Assembly: GCA_051867925.1 (NCBI GenBank)
Contig: JBJDZI010000030.1
Span: forward strand, 1 to 64,000
DNA: 64,000 nt
Origin: CAKSQF01 sp051867925
Lineage (GTDB): Bacteria > Bacillota > Clostridia > Oscillospirales > CAG-272
Direction: 5' to 3'
Positions within the stretch are counted from its first letter, which is position 1. Every line of letters begins with the position of its first letter. Below the pieces are notes generated by a model. The model had not been told where the DNA came from, ran no database searches, and saw only the letters and a list, made by a program, of their open reading frames with translations. A program made the translations under genes and the position numbers. This document shows positions 41,532 through 50,989 of this stretch, one piece after another.

Positions 41532-44327
41532 ATGAAACGCACAAAACCATTGGCATTCTTATTATCCGCTCTGCTTCTCGTCTCCTGCACCCACACCGAA
41601 GGGGCAGGGGTGGCTGAATCATCCTCCGTCACCACTGATGGGACAAGCACGCCCACTGTCTCGGACGAGGATATTCCTTCCACCACGCCGATCGGAGAGG
41701 AGCGCGATGCCGTTGCCAATCTGTTGGGCACCATCCATGACGGAAACGGTCTGCTCTGGTATCAGTTTGAGGAAAAAGCGGGCGCGACCAAGCTCTACTC
41801 TTCCCTGTCTCAAGCCAGAGACAGCATCGAGGTGAAGGCAACGCTTTCGCCCGATGAGGGCGTTGAGGGCGGAGCCATCTCTTTTGATGGTATCGACGAT
41901 CGCGTGAAACTCAACAATGACTTTGCAAACGTCAGTCAGATCACCTCCGGCACCTTCCTGCATCCCTCCTTCACTACCCTTTCGATAGCCTTCTACTTTA
42001 TGCCCGAACGGCTGGAGGGCGATCAGCTTCTGTACGAACAGGGCGATGAGGGCGCAGGGCTTGCCATCGGCATCGTGGGAGGGAAACTGACCGCCGCAGT
42101 CAGTGCAGGCAGATCTGCCACCGCCACCGGCAAAGCCAAAGTCGTGGGCGAATATGCTCTGCGTGCAGACGACCTGCAACAATGGATCCACGTTGCCGTC
42201 ACCTTTGACGGAAACGAAAACGGCGGTACCGCTCGCCTGTTCGTCAACGGTGAGATGGTTGCCCAGCGGAGCACGCTGGGAGCAGTCATTCCCCAAACAT
42301 TGGATGCTGCCGGGCTGGGCGCTGCCTACTACGGCACCAACGCGCTGGGACTTGCCGATTCATATTTTGCAGGAAAGATGGACGATCTGCGGATCTACTC
42401 CACCGCCATCCAGCCAATGGGCAAACTGGAGGAGAATGTGGTCTATCTCCAGTCTGCCGCCGCCAAGAACGCTTATCTGAAGGGTTCTTTCGCGTCTCTG
42501 ACCTGTGATTACAGCGTGGAGCCTGCTTTGCGGGGTTGGATCATTACCGACGGACTGGCGGGATCGGGCGTTTCTCTGCGGCTGACCGGCACCGATCAAT
42601 ACATCGTCGCGGAGAACGGCGGGCTGTCGGTACGAAAAATTTCCACCGATGCGGACAAAGCCGCCGCTACCTTTACGGCACACGAACCACTGGCAGTTCC
42701 CTCCTGGGGCGAGGCTACCCGCTCGGACTTCGTTTCTTTTCAGTCCGCTGACGGCAAATACATCGCCGCCGTAGACGGTAAGGTATCGCTACTGGAGGCG
42801 GACATCGCGCCTTTGTCTGCCACCTTCAAGCAAACCGACGATCAAACCTCCGTCATCGACGGGCTGAAGGGTGCGGTCTACTATCCCTCCTACGCGCTGA
42901 ACGCGCCGCAGTTCTGGAAATGGTACGATCATCAGCTGATCGATATGGAGATGGGCTACGCCGAGCGGCTTGGCATCAACGCCTTCCGCATTTGGGTCAG
43001 CTACGAATATTGGCTGGAGGATCCCGATCACCTTGAAGCAGGATTCAAGGACTTTTTGGAACTTGCGGATGCCCACGGCATCAAGATCATGGTCTCTCTG
43101 TTCGAGGGATGCGGAGACGCTTACGATTACGACAGCGTGCATACTTGGAGCCGCGTATACACCGGTAACTCCTGCGGCTGGGCGATTACTTCCCCCTGTG
43201 CCGCTATCTACAACAACAAATCCCGCTGGGACGAGCCGAAAGCCTTCGTCACGCGATTCCTTCAGCTGTTCGGTGACGATGACAGACTGATGTCCATCGA
43301 ACTGTACAACGAGCCTTGGGGCAACAACCGTGCCTCGCTGGCGAAGTATCTGTGCGAGTACGCAGTCACGATTCAAGGAAGCGTTCCGCTGATCGCAGGC
43401 ACCGCCCCCGCCGATGCGTTCAATCTCAGAGACACCGTGAAACTGGGCATGGATCAGCTTCAGTATCACGATAACTTCCCCGGCAGTACTGCCGCATTCA
43501 AGAACAACGCAAACGGCAAGATTGAGCAAGCGCGGCTTGCCAATCTTCCCGTCTACTGCACGGAAGTACAATGGGTGGGCGGTCCTTCGGGCATCAACTA
43601 TCCCGTCTATTCCAATCTTGCCCCTACCTGCAACGAGCTGATGGAGAGCGGAAAATGGGCACCCTTCTACTGGACGCTGATGGTTCACCCCTGCTATCTC
43701 AATTCTTACCGCAACAACTTCCAAATGTACAACGGTCTGGTCAACGAGGACGGAACGGTCAATTCTTTGGCGAGTGCAAAGGCATGGGCAAACGGTGTGA
43801 TGGATTTTACCGAAAGCGCGGTTTCGCCTTATAGCAAGGGACACTATACCTATACCGTGGGCTTCTCCGAATCCTTTATGCAGGATAATCTTTATAAATG
43901 GAGCGCACTCTCGGGCACTTGGTCAACCACTGACGAGGTGCTGAACGGTGCAGGCGTGATCCTTGCCAATGACACGGAGTTTGGCTCTTTCACCGCCACC
44001 TTTGACGTGATTCTTAGTGGCGGCATTGGCGGTCTGGTGATAGGTTACGACGGCGGCTCTTATCTGGTCGCCCGCCTGTCCGACGAGAGCAATGTGATCG
44101 AACTGGTCTCGGTGGACGGCAGTCAAACTGCCGTCCTTGCAAGCGCGCCTTGTGTCATTGACGCAGGCGGTCTGCAAAGCGTGACGGTGACGGCGAAGAA
44201 CGGAAAACTGTCCCTTTCCTGCAATTGCACCGAGGTCAGCGTAGAGGTCGGTCTAACGGTAGGACAGATCGGCTTTACTGCCGAGGGGAGCGCAAAGTTT
44301 GATAATCTGCGCGTGAATGCCCGGTAG
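41532..44327 (+). CDS. Multidomain glycoside hydrolase lipoprotein, clan GH-A (GH5-like)
   Basis: 931 residues. Lipoprotein signal with Cys19 (LLLVSC). Then a LamG/concanavalin-like domain (about 60-310; HVAVTFDGNENGGTARLFVN), a region resembling an arabinose-binding AbfB or ricin-type trefoil (about 320-435), and a TIM-barrel catalytic domain (about 440-765) with Glu594 in LYNEPWG as probable acid/base and Glu678 in YCTEVQW as probable nucleophile. A last jelly-roll domain of the DUF1080/CBM66-like type covers about 775-931. The plan indicates a cell-surface enzyme acting on a plant or host polysaccharide. The substrate is not clear and the exact GH family is my best guess. Transcribed alone, divergently from the alcohol dehydrogenase. 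Confidence 0.8.
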   Translation: MKRTKPLAFLLSALLLVSCTHTEGAGVAESSSVTTDGTSTPTVSDEDIPSTTPIGEERDAVANLLGTIHDGNGLLWYQFEEKAGATKLYSSLSQARDSIEVKATLSPDEGVEGGAISFDGIDDRVKLNNDFANVSQITSGTFLHPSFTTLSIAFYFMPERLEGDQLLYEQGDEGAGLAIGIVGGKLTAAVSAGRSATATGKAKVVGEYALRADDLQQWIHVAVTFDGNENGGTARLFVNGEMVAQRSTLGAVIPQTLDAAGLGAAYYGTNALGLADSYFAGKMDDLRIYSTAIQPMGKLEENVVYLQSAAAKNAYLKGSFASLTCDYSVEPALRGWIITDGLAGSGVSLRLTGTDQYIVAENGGLSVRKISTDADKAAATFTAHEPLAVPSWGEATRSDFVSFQSADGKYIAAVDGKVSLLEADIAPLSATFKQTDDQTSVIDGLKGAVYYPSYALNAPQFWKWYDHQLIDMEMGYAERLGINAFRIWVSYEYWLEDPDHLEAGFKDFLELADAHGIKIMVSLFEGCGDAYDYDSVHTWSRVYTGNSCGWAITSPCAAIYNNKSRWDEPKAFVTRFLQLFGDDDRLMSIELYNEPWGNNRASLAKYLCEYAVTIQGSVPLIAGTAPADAFNLRDTVKLGMDQLQYHDNFPGSTAAFKNNANGKIEQARLANLPVYCTEVQWVGGPSGINYPVYSNLAPTCNELMESGKWAPFYWTLMVHPCYLNSYRNNFQMYNGLVNEDGTVNSLASAKAWANGVMDFTESAVSPYSKGHYTYTVGFSESFMQDNLYKWSALSGTWSTTDEVLNGAGVILANDTEFGSFTATFDVILSGGIGGLVIGYDGGSYLVARLSDESNVIELVSVDGSQTAVLASAPCVIDAGGLQSVTVTAKNGKLSLSCNCTEVSVEVGLTVGQIGFTAEGSAKFDNLRVNAR

Positions 44328-44378
44328 TTAATCCAGCATCACTCTCAGTGAGTCTATGCAAAAAATAAGCCTACAATC

Positions 44379-44592
44379 ATCGCCCCGCTTCAGCGGGGCG
44401 ATTCAGTTTGTCGAAAAAGCCCCATACCATACCGAGGGTAGGAGAAAACCATCGGAGTGCCGAAGTTTTCGTAGCAACCGCAACGCGGTTGCTACACTCC
44501 TCATCGAGCTCTCTACCCACTTCCTTGGCCGGCGGCACTCGAAATTTATAGTTTATCGACAGTCTGCATCGCCCCGCTTCGGCGGGGCGATT
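44379..44592 (+). repeat. Mosaic palindromic repeat flanked by twin hairpins
   Basis: The two ends are near-identical hairpins: ATCGCCCCGCTT and partner (44379-44402) and the same at 44569-44592. Between them lie the family core (AAAACCATCGGAGTGCCGAA at 44455-44474), a hairpin TAGCAACCG-CAACG-CGGTTGCTA, the CCACTTCCTTGGCCGGCGGC stretch near 44518, and the tail AAATTTATAGTTTATCGACA (about 44542). It fills the gap between the glycosidase and the TetM-like gene. Confidence 0.75.
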
Positions 44593-44630
44593 CCTTGTCT
44601 TCAACATTTGCGATTTTTTCGGCAAATCTC

Positions 44631-44659
44631 TTGCAATATGCTCGGAAATATGGTATAAT
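44631..44659 (+). promoter_or_regulatory. Promoter of the TetM-like gene
   Basis: TTGCAA, 17 bases containing CGGAAATATGG, TATAAT. It lies 28 bases before the ATG and appears intact although the gene is broken. Confidence 0.7.
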
Positions 44660-44686
44660 ATTGATGATTATGGATCGGAGGTCGCT

Positions 44687-46613
44687 ATGGAGCCGCACAA
44701 GATTTTGAATCTCGCCGTTCTCGCTCACGTGGATGCGGGCAAAACTACCCTCACCGAGCAGTTTCTCTATCATAGCGGCTCTATCCGCCGCGCAGGGAGC
44801 GTGGACGATGGCTCTGCCCAGACCGACCGTGCGGATCAATCTGATCGACACGCCCGGTCACAGCGATTTTGCAGGAGAGGTGGAGCGGGCTCTGCTGGCT
44901 CCTGATGCGGCACTACTGATCGTCTCGGCGGTAGAGGGAGTGCAATCCCACACCGAGCGGCTGTGGAACGCTCTGCGAAAACTGCACATCCCCACCGTAA
45001 TTTTCCTGAACAAAATCGACCGCGCAGGCAGTCGAACGAGGGACATCCTTGCCGAACTGCCCGAGCGTCTATCCATGGGGGGCGTAACCCTTCTGCCGAT
45101 GGTGGAGGCGATCCACGAGGGGCTGGACGGCTTTGCGATAGAGCCGCCCGCCGATCTTGTCGATCGGACGGTGGAAGCGGCGGCAGAACTTTCAGACGAT
45201 ATCGCACTCGCCTATCTGGAAGGGGAGCGCATCGATCCCGCTCTGCTGGAATCAACCCTTCGCCGTGGGGTTCGGGATCAAAAAATCGTTCCCGTCTACT
45301 GCGGCGCGGCGCAAAAAGGGCTGGGCGTTGCGGAGGTGCTGGGCGGATTGCTGCGCTTTCTGCCCCGCGCCTCCGAGCGAGTTACCGACGATCTGTCGGG
45401 GCTGGTATTTGCCATCGAGCATGACAAAACCATGGGCAAGATCGCCCATGTTCGTCTGTTCGGCGGAACGCTCGCCTCCCGCGATGGGCTGGCACTTGAC
45501 GGCGGTGTGCTGAATCTGTCGGAGAACGGCGAGAAGATCTCCCAAATCCGCATGGCAGAAGGGGCGCGCTTTCGGGACAGCGGCATGGCAGGTGCAGGTG
45601 AGATCGCCGCGCTTTGCGGGCTGTCCACGGCAAAGGTCTATCAGACCATCGGCTCCTATCGGCTTCCCGATCGGCTGAAACTGGCACTTCCCTATTTGCA
45701 GGTCAAGGCTACCCCCGAAACAGAAGAGCAGTTGCCCGCGCTGTTGAAGGCACTGAACCAGCTCTCCGACGAAGACCCGCTCCTTGCCTGCCGTTTTTCC
45801 AAAGCGGAGCGCGAGATTTTGCTTTCCATCACAGGTAAGATTCAGCTGGAAGTGCTGACCTCCCTGCTATGGGAACGGTATCGGCTTCGGGCAAACTTCT
45901 CCGCGCCCACCATCATTTACAAAGAAACGCCTACGAAGTCCGGTTACGGATTCGATGCCTATACTATGCCAAAGCCCTGCTGGGCGGTGGTGAAATTCCT
46001 CATCGAACCGCTTCCCAGGGGAAGCGGCGTGGTCTACAATAGTGGAAACGTGCCGAACAACAAGCTGTTCTACCGCTACCAGTCCCACATCGAACAGTCG
46101 GTAAAGGCATCCCTCTCCCAAGGAATGCTGGGCTGGGAGGTTACCGATCTCAAGATCACTCTGGCAGACGGCGAGCATCACACCATCCATACCCATCCGC
46201 TGGACTTTTTCGTCGCCACTCCCATGGCGCTGATGGACGGTCTGCGCAACACGGGAACTACCCTGCTGGAGCCGATCCTTCGGGTCAAAATTCGCGCAGG
46301 CGAGGAGTTTTTGGGAAAGATTCTGGGCGACATTACCCGAATGCGCGGGGAATTCGACAGTCCCGTGATTTCGGGCAGTGCCTTTACCTTGGAAGCCCTG
46401 ATTCCCGCGGCAACCTCGCTGGAATATCCCCTCCGGCTGGCTTCTCTCACTCACGGAACCGCGCTCTATTCCTCCGATCTGTCATACTACAAGCCCTGCC
46501 CCTTGGAACTGGGCGCGACGACGCCGAGACGCGGACCCAACCCTTTGGATCGCTCCAAGTGGATTCTCTATGCACGGGGCGCGATGACCGACGAAAACTA
46601 TCAGTTGATGTAA
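44687..46613 (+). pseudogene. TetM-like ribosomal protection GTPase, broken near the start
   Basis: The first 47 codons give NLAVLAHVDAGKTTLTEQ (P-loop) and end GSVDDGSAQTD. The next expected part, switch I with its ERxRGI motif, is absent, and the reading frame changes at about 44825 into VRINLIDTPGHSDF (switch II) and on to 46613. Compared from memory with TetM, about 23 residues are missing, fitting a deletion near 68 bases. The rest is whole: NKIDRAG, domain II, domain III, domain IV and the C-terminal domain, with normal codon use. TetM-type proteins displace tetracycline from ribosomes. As it stands neither frame could give a working GTPase. It is either a recent pseudogene or an assembly error. 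Confidence 0.8.
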
Positions 46614-46691
46614 ACATTGCAAATACTATTCTTGGAAAGCAAAATGCAAGATCGCGGCTGGTCAATCTGCTTCGATCAACGGGAGATTCAT

Positions 46692-47651
46692 ATGGCAAAT
46701 TCCAATTCATTTTTATTCAAAGAACTTGACGAGGCGGTACTGGCAGGGCTGATCCGTGACTATACAGGCTCCGACCTTGCACAGTACGCTCTGCAATCCG
46801 GCGGTCTGTTCAACACCACCTACAAGCTGACTCTGACCGACGGACGGAAGATGATCCTGCGGGTGGGACCCATCCATCCCGAACTGCTAATGTACTACGA
46901 AAAGGACATGATGGCGGCAGAAGCCTTTCTCTTTGGGGCATTTGAGGAGGCAGGAATTCCCTGCTCCCACGTGGTTGCCGTGGGCAAGGTGGAGGAGCGG
47001 GATTTTATGCTGGTAGACTACATTGACTCTCTCCCTCTGTCCGCAGTATCTCTCTCAGAGGAAGATCACAAGCGGGTTATGACCGAGGTCACGGATGCCC
47101 TCTCCCGAATGCATCAGATGACCGGTCCTGCTTACGGACGGGTCTCTGAAGTCCTCTGCGGGCACGGACACCCCGACTGGTACAGTCATATCGAACACGA
47201 AGTCAAGACCATCACGGATCAGGGACGGGCGTGCGGCTCTTTCACCGCCGCCGAGTCGGAGCATATTCTCGCCGCCATCCGCCACTCCAGGGACGCGCTG
47301 TCCGAGATCGACCGACCAACCCTCTGCCACGGCGATCTGTGGGGCGGCAACATTCTGGTGAAAGAAGCCGAAGACGGCTGGCATCTTGCCGCCATCATCG
47401 ACCTCGACCGTGCAGTCTGGGGCGATATCGACTTTGACCTACGCTGTATATGGTTCATTTGCGAAGACAATTTCATCAAGCCCCGGAACAATCGGGCGCG
47501 CGCCATCCGAAGTGCCGTTTATGCAATGCTTTACTTCATCTACGAGGCGCACGTCTGGTATCTGCAATACAACAACAAAACTCACGCCGACAACACCCGT
47601 AGAATCGTTTTGCAAAAAGCCACCGAGATTTTGCGGGATGAAATCCAGTAA
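46692..47651 (+). CDS. Aminoglycoside phosphotransferase-family kinase
   Basis: 319 residues. Kinase-like fold with the catalytic loop CHGDLWGGN, and the metal-binding acid in AIIDLDRAVWGDIDFDL. The N-lobe lysine is in KMILRVGP. The family includes aminoglycoside, choline, homoserine and sugar kinases, so the substrate cannot be named. Genuine resistance activity is not implied. The ATG at 46692 follows GGGAG. It starts 78 bases after the TetM-like gene and may share its transcript. Confidence 0.8.
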   Translation: MANSNSFLFKELDEAVLAGLIRDYTGSDLAQYALQSGGLFNTTYKLTLTDGRKMILRVGPIHPELLMYYEKDMMAAEAFLFGAFEEAGIPCSHVVAVGKVEERDFMLVDYIDSLPLSAVSLSEEDHKRVMTEVTDALSRMHQMTGPAYGRVSEVLCGHGHPDWYSHIEHEVKTITDQGRACGSFTAAESEHILAAIRHSRDALSEIDRPTLCHGDLWGGNILVKEAEDGWHLAAIIDLDRAVWGDIDFDLRCIWFICEDNFIKPRNNRARAIRSAVYAMLYFIYEAHVWYLQYNNKTHADNTRRIVLQKATEILRDEIQ

Positions 47652-47669
47652 ACGAAAGGAATCAATCCT

Positions 47670-47975
47670 ATGATCAGACATGTTGTCATGTTCAAATTCA
47701 AAGAAGAAGCCGAGGGGCGCACCAAGGCGGAAAACCTTGCCATCACCAAGCAGATGCTGGAGGCACTCCCTGCAAAGATCAACCGGATCCGCGCATCTGC
47801 CGTCCATCTCAACTCTCCCGATGCGGATCAGACCAACTACGATCTCTGCCTGATCTGCGATTTTGACACATGGGAGGATCTTGCCGCCTATATCGTTCAC
47901 CCCGATCACAAGGCTGTGGGAGTTTTTATGCGCCCGGTGAGACTTGATCGCGCTTGCGTGGACTACGAAATCTGA
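47670..47975 (+). CDS. Dabb (stress-responsive A/B barrel) domain protein
   Basis: 101 residues. MIRHVVMFKFKEEAEGRTKA, then an amphipathic helix, then YDLCLICDFDTWEDLAAYIVHPDHKAV, the standard Dabb pattern of a small ferredoxin-like dimeric barrel. Function is generally unknown. It lies 18 bases after the kinase gene with GAAAGGAA upstream of the ATG. Confidence 0.9.
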   Translation: MIRHVVMFKFKEEAEGRTKAENLAITKQMLEALPAKINRIRASAVHLNSPDADQTNYDLCLICDFDTWEDLAAYIVHPDHKAVGVFMRPVRLDRACVDYEI

Positions 47976-48189
47976 TCCCGCGCCGAAACCGCGAAAGATG
48001 CAGGGGCTTCGCGCCTATATCCTGCTGACAAAGGTAATCGCACTGTCGTTTTCACCAATACACCAAGTACATTCATGCACTTCATGCATTGACCTTTCTT
48101 CAAAAGGCGGCGCGGATGGGCGCAGGCTGAGGACTTCGCCCATATGTGATTTATTAAAAATATTTGATATAAACGAAGGAGAAATCACT

Positions 48190-49326
48190 ATGCAGTACAG
48201 AAAAATGGGGAAACTGGGGATTGATGTATCCGCATTCGGTATCGGATGTATGCGTTTCCCGATGAAAGAAGATGCCGACGGCAAGCGCGTCGTTGATCAG
48301 GAGCTTGCCAACAAGATCATTCATACCGCCATCGAGAACGGCGTAAACTACATTGATACCGCTTACGTTTATTCCGAGAAACAGGCGGAAAAGGTGCTTG
48401 GCAAGGCACTGGCAGGCGGCTGGCGTGAAAAGGTCTACGTTGCCACCAAGCTCCCCATCTGGGATTGCCACACTCCCGAGGATCTGCCCCGCCTTTACGA
48501 GGAACAGCGCACCAATCTGGGAGTCGATTGCATCGACTTCTATCTGGTTCACGCCCTCAACCGCGATGCTTGGCACAAGATGCGCGATCTGGGCGTGCGG
48601 GAGTTTCTCACCGATCTGAAGGCACAGGGCAAGATCAAATACGCTTGCTTCTCCTTCCACGATAACTATGATGCGTTCGAGGAGATTCTCAACGATTACG
48701 ACTGGGATATGTGCCAGATCCAGTTCAATTACATGGACGTGAACAATCAGGCGACCATCAAGGGCGTTGAACTGGCAGGACAGAAGAACATCCCCATCGT
48801 GATCATGGAAGGTCTGCTGGGCGGCAGACTGGCAAGCGTGCCCGACACCGTGCAGGCGGTGTTTGACAGCTATCCCGAACAGCGTTCCGCTGTGGAATGG
48901 GCGTTCCGTTGGCTCTGCAATTTCCCGCAGGTGGCGACCGTTCTGTCAGGTGTGACCAATATGGAGCAGACCATGGACAATCTCGCCATCTTCGACCGTA
49001 CCGGCGTAGGCATCATGTCCGACGAGGAGCTTGCCATCGTGGATCGGGCGCGGGAAGAATATCTGCGCCGCACCAAGGTGGGTTGCACCGGTTGCCGTTA
49101 CTGTATGCCCTGCCCCTGCAATGTGGATATCCCCGCCATCTTCAGTACTTGGAACGAAGCGTTCAAGTACAACACCGACATTTCGAAAAATGGTCGCTAC
49201 CGCCGTATGGTCAGCGAAGGCAAGGGAGCCGATCAGTGCGTGGAATGCGGTGCTTGCATGGAAAAATGTCCCCAGAGCCTGCACATTCCCGAACTGCTGA
49301 AAGTCGCTTCCGCTGAACTGAACTAA
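48190..49326 (+). CDS. Aldo/keto reductase with C-terminal 4Fe-4S domain
   Basis: 378 residues. AKR barrel with the tetrad residues Asp and Tyr in YIDTAYVYSE, Lys in VATKLPIW and His in FYLVHALNR. The C-terminus has two ferredoxin-like Cys clusters (CTGCRYCMPCPCNV and CVECGACMEKCP). This fused form is common in anaerobes; the barrel probably passes electrons between the clusters and a carbonyl substrate. GAAGGAG lies 9 bases before the ATG at 48190. The stop overlaps the queH start (TAATG). A TATAAA near 48168 could be a -10, but no clear -35 is seen. Confidence 0.93.
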   Translation: MQYRKMGKLGIDVSAFGIGCMRFPMKEDADGKRVVDQELANKIIHTAIENGVNYIDTAYVYSEKQAEKVLGKALAGGWREKVYVATKLPIWDCHTPEDLPRLYEEQRTNLGVDCIDFYLVHALNRDAWHKMRDLGVREFLTDLKAQGKIKYACFSFHDNYDAFEEILNDYDWDMCQIQFNYMDVNNQATIKGVELAGQKNIPIVIMEGLLGGRLASVPDTVQAVFDSYPEQRSAVEWAFRWLCNFPQVATVLSGVTNMEQTMDNLAIFDRTGVGIMSDEELAIVDRAREEYLRRTKVGCTGCRYCMPCPCNVDIPAIFSTWNEAFKYNTDISKNGRYRRMVSEGKGADQCVECGACMEKCPQSLHIPELLKVASAELN

Positions 49327-49946
49327 TGAAAACACACTATCAAGCCGATCTGGATGCGCTCCTTCCAACGCTTGAGGGGAAGCCGCGGCTCCTGCTCCAC
49401 TCCTGTTGCGGTCCCTGCTCCACTTATGTGCTGGAATATCTGTCACAGTATTTTAACATCACGCTCTTCTACTACAATCCCAACATCTATCCCAATGAGG
49501 AGTATCAGCACCGACTGGAAACCCAAAAAGAAGTGTTGGAGCGCACGGGTTGGGCAAGGCTGGAAGAAGGTTCGTATCTCCATGCCGACTTCCTTTCTGC
49601 GGTTCGTGGCTATGAGTCCGAGCCGGAGGGAGGTGCTCGGTGCGAGTTCTGCTTACGCCTTCGAATGGAAAAGGCGGCAAAGCTGGCGCAGAAGGGCGGC
49701 TACGATTATTTTGCCACAACGCTGTCTGTATCCCCGCATAAAGATGCGGCTTTGCTGGGCAGGATCGGCGAAGAATTGGAAGCGCGCTACGGTGTAAAGC
49801 ACCTTCCCTCTGATTTCAAGAAGCGGGAGGGCTACAAGCGTTCGGTGGCACTTTCCAATGCGTTCGGACTGTACAGACAAGACTACTGCGGATGCGAGTT
49901 TTCGCTCCGCGACTCCAAAAATCCAAATCAAAAGGAATTTCCATGA
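49326..49946 (+). CDS. queH: Epoxyqueuosine reductase QueH
   Basis: 206 residues, the DUF208/QueH family. HSCCGPC (Cys27, Cys28, Cys31) near the N-terminus, RCEFCLRLRM in the middle and DYCGCEFS near the end supply the metal-binding cysteines. It converts epoxyqueuosine to queuosine in tRNA, replacing the unrelated QueG. Start and stop overlap both neighbours (TAATG with the reductase, ATGA with the GH18 gene), so the three are one translational unit. Confidence 0.95.
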   Translation: MKTHYQADLDALLPTLEGKPRLLLHSCCGPCSTYVLEYLSQYFNITLFYYNPNIYPNEEYQHRLETQKEVLERTGWARLEEGSYLHADFLSAVRGYESEPEGGARCEFCLRLRMEKAAKLAQKGGYDYFATTLSVSPHKDAALLGRIGEELEARYGVKHLPSDFKKREGYKRSVALSNAFGLYRQDYCGCEFSLRDSKNPNQKEFP

Positions 49947-50980
49947 AACACATCAAAGCAGGTTATGTATATCACTACGAACTGAAGAATTTTACCGCCG
50001 AGGACGCAAACCGTCTGGACGTGATCAACATCGCTTTCGGACTGGTCAAGGACGGCGCGGTCTGCTTTCCTCATCCCGATGCGCTCTGCGAGCTTCCCCG
50101 CATTCGGGAGGCGAATTCCGCTCTGCGGATCGTCATTTCGGTAGGCGGATGGGGTGCGGGCGGATTCTCTCCCGCCGCCGCTACGAAGGAGGGACGGATG
50201 AAATTCGCCGACTCCTGTCTGGCTCTTGCCGAGGAGTGGAAGCTGGACGGCATCGACATCGATTGGGAGTATCCCGGTCTGGACTGGGCAGGGATCGAAG
50301 CATCCCCCGATGATAAGGCGAACTACACCGCTCTCTTGCAGGCGGTGCGCGACGCCTTCGACCGCGCAGGTCACACCGATTGGATGCTTACCGTTGCGGT
50401 TGGCTGTGACCGCTATTTCATTGAGCACACCGAGATGGACAAGGTCGCGGGGATCCTCGATTACGTTTCGCTGATGACCTACGATATGCGGGGTTGCGGC
50501 GAACCCTTTACCGGACATCACACCAATCTCCTGCCCTACACCGACTGCGATCAAAATCCCCGGGGGCAGCGGTCTGTTCTGCACACCGTCCGGATCTTTG
50601 AGGAAGCGGGCGTTCCCCGCCAGAAGCTGGTGATCGGCATCGCCTTCTACTCCCGTATGTGGAAGGATGTAGAAGAGGCGGGTTCCGGACACGGTCTGCG
50701 CGCCAAGGCGGGACCCGGAGATTACGGTCCCGGCTACAGCGACATTCTGCGCGACTACATGGGAAAAGGCAAGTTCGTGGAATACTGGGATGACGATTGC
50801 AAAGCTCCCTACCTCAGCGACGGCAAAACCTTTCTTTCCTACGATAACGTGCGCTCCATCGGCGAAAAGTGCAGATTCGTGAAGGAAAACGGTCTGCTGG
50901 GTCTGATGTATTGGGAGCATTCCTGCGACGCTACCAGAACGCTCCTCAAGGCGCTGGATGACGGTATGAAGGAAGAATAA
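49943..50980 (+). CDS. Cytoplasmic GH18 glycoside hydrolase
   Basis: 345 residues. Chitinase-like barrel with the catalytic motif DGIDIDWEYPG, SVGGW on the third strand, YVSLMTYDM and a final LMYWEHS. The length and the lack of a signal peptide or binding module suggest an intracellular enzyme acting on imported N-acetylglucosamine oligomers or similar. The ATG overlaps the queH stop by 4 bases. After it come the palindrome GGGGCTCTGCCCC and the large repeat at 50990-51245. Confidence 0.9.
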   Translation: MKHIKAGYVYHYELKNFTAEDANRLDVINIAFGLVKDGAVCFPHPDALCELPRIREANSALRIVISVGGWGAGGFSPAAATKEGRMKFADSCLALAEEWKLDGIDIDWEYPGLDWAGIEASPDDKANYTALLQAVRDAFDRAGHTDWMLTVAVGCDRYFIEHTEMDKVAGILDYVSLMTYDMRGCGEPFTGHHTNLLPYTDCDQNPRGQRSVLHTVRIFEEAGVPRQKLVIGIAFYSRMWKDVEEAGSGHGLRAKAGPGDYGPGYSDILRDYMGKGKFVEYWDDDCKAPYLSDGKTFLSYDNVRSIGEKCRFVKENGLLGLMYWEHSCDATRTLLKALDDGMKEE

Positions 50981-50989
50981 AATTAATGG

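Noticed and set aside
44377..44658. Small frames over the repeat with conserved RHSKFIVYRQ
   Set aside because: The peptide likeness to the copy at 51 kb follows from conservation of the DNA repeat; frames lack binding sites and differ in length and context.
44687..46613. Functional tetracycline resistance gene
   Set aside because: The P-loop and the rest are in different frames and switch I is missing, so no working product can be read as the sequence stands.
47976..48189. Riboswitch or extra gene before the aldo/keto reductase
   Set aside because: The 214-base gap has some short inverted pieces and a TATAAA but no fold I recognise, no clear -35 and no frame with a binding site.
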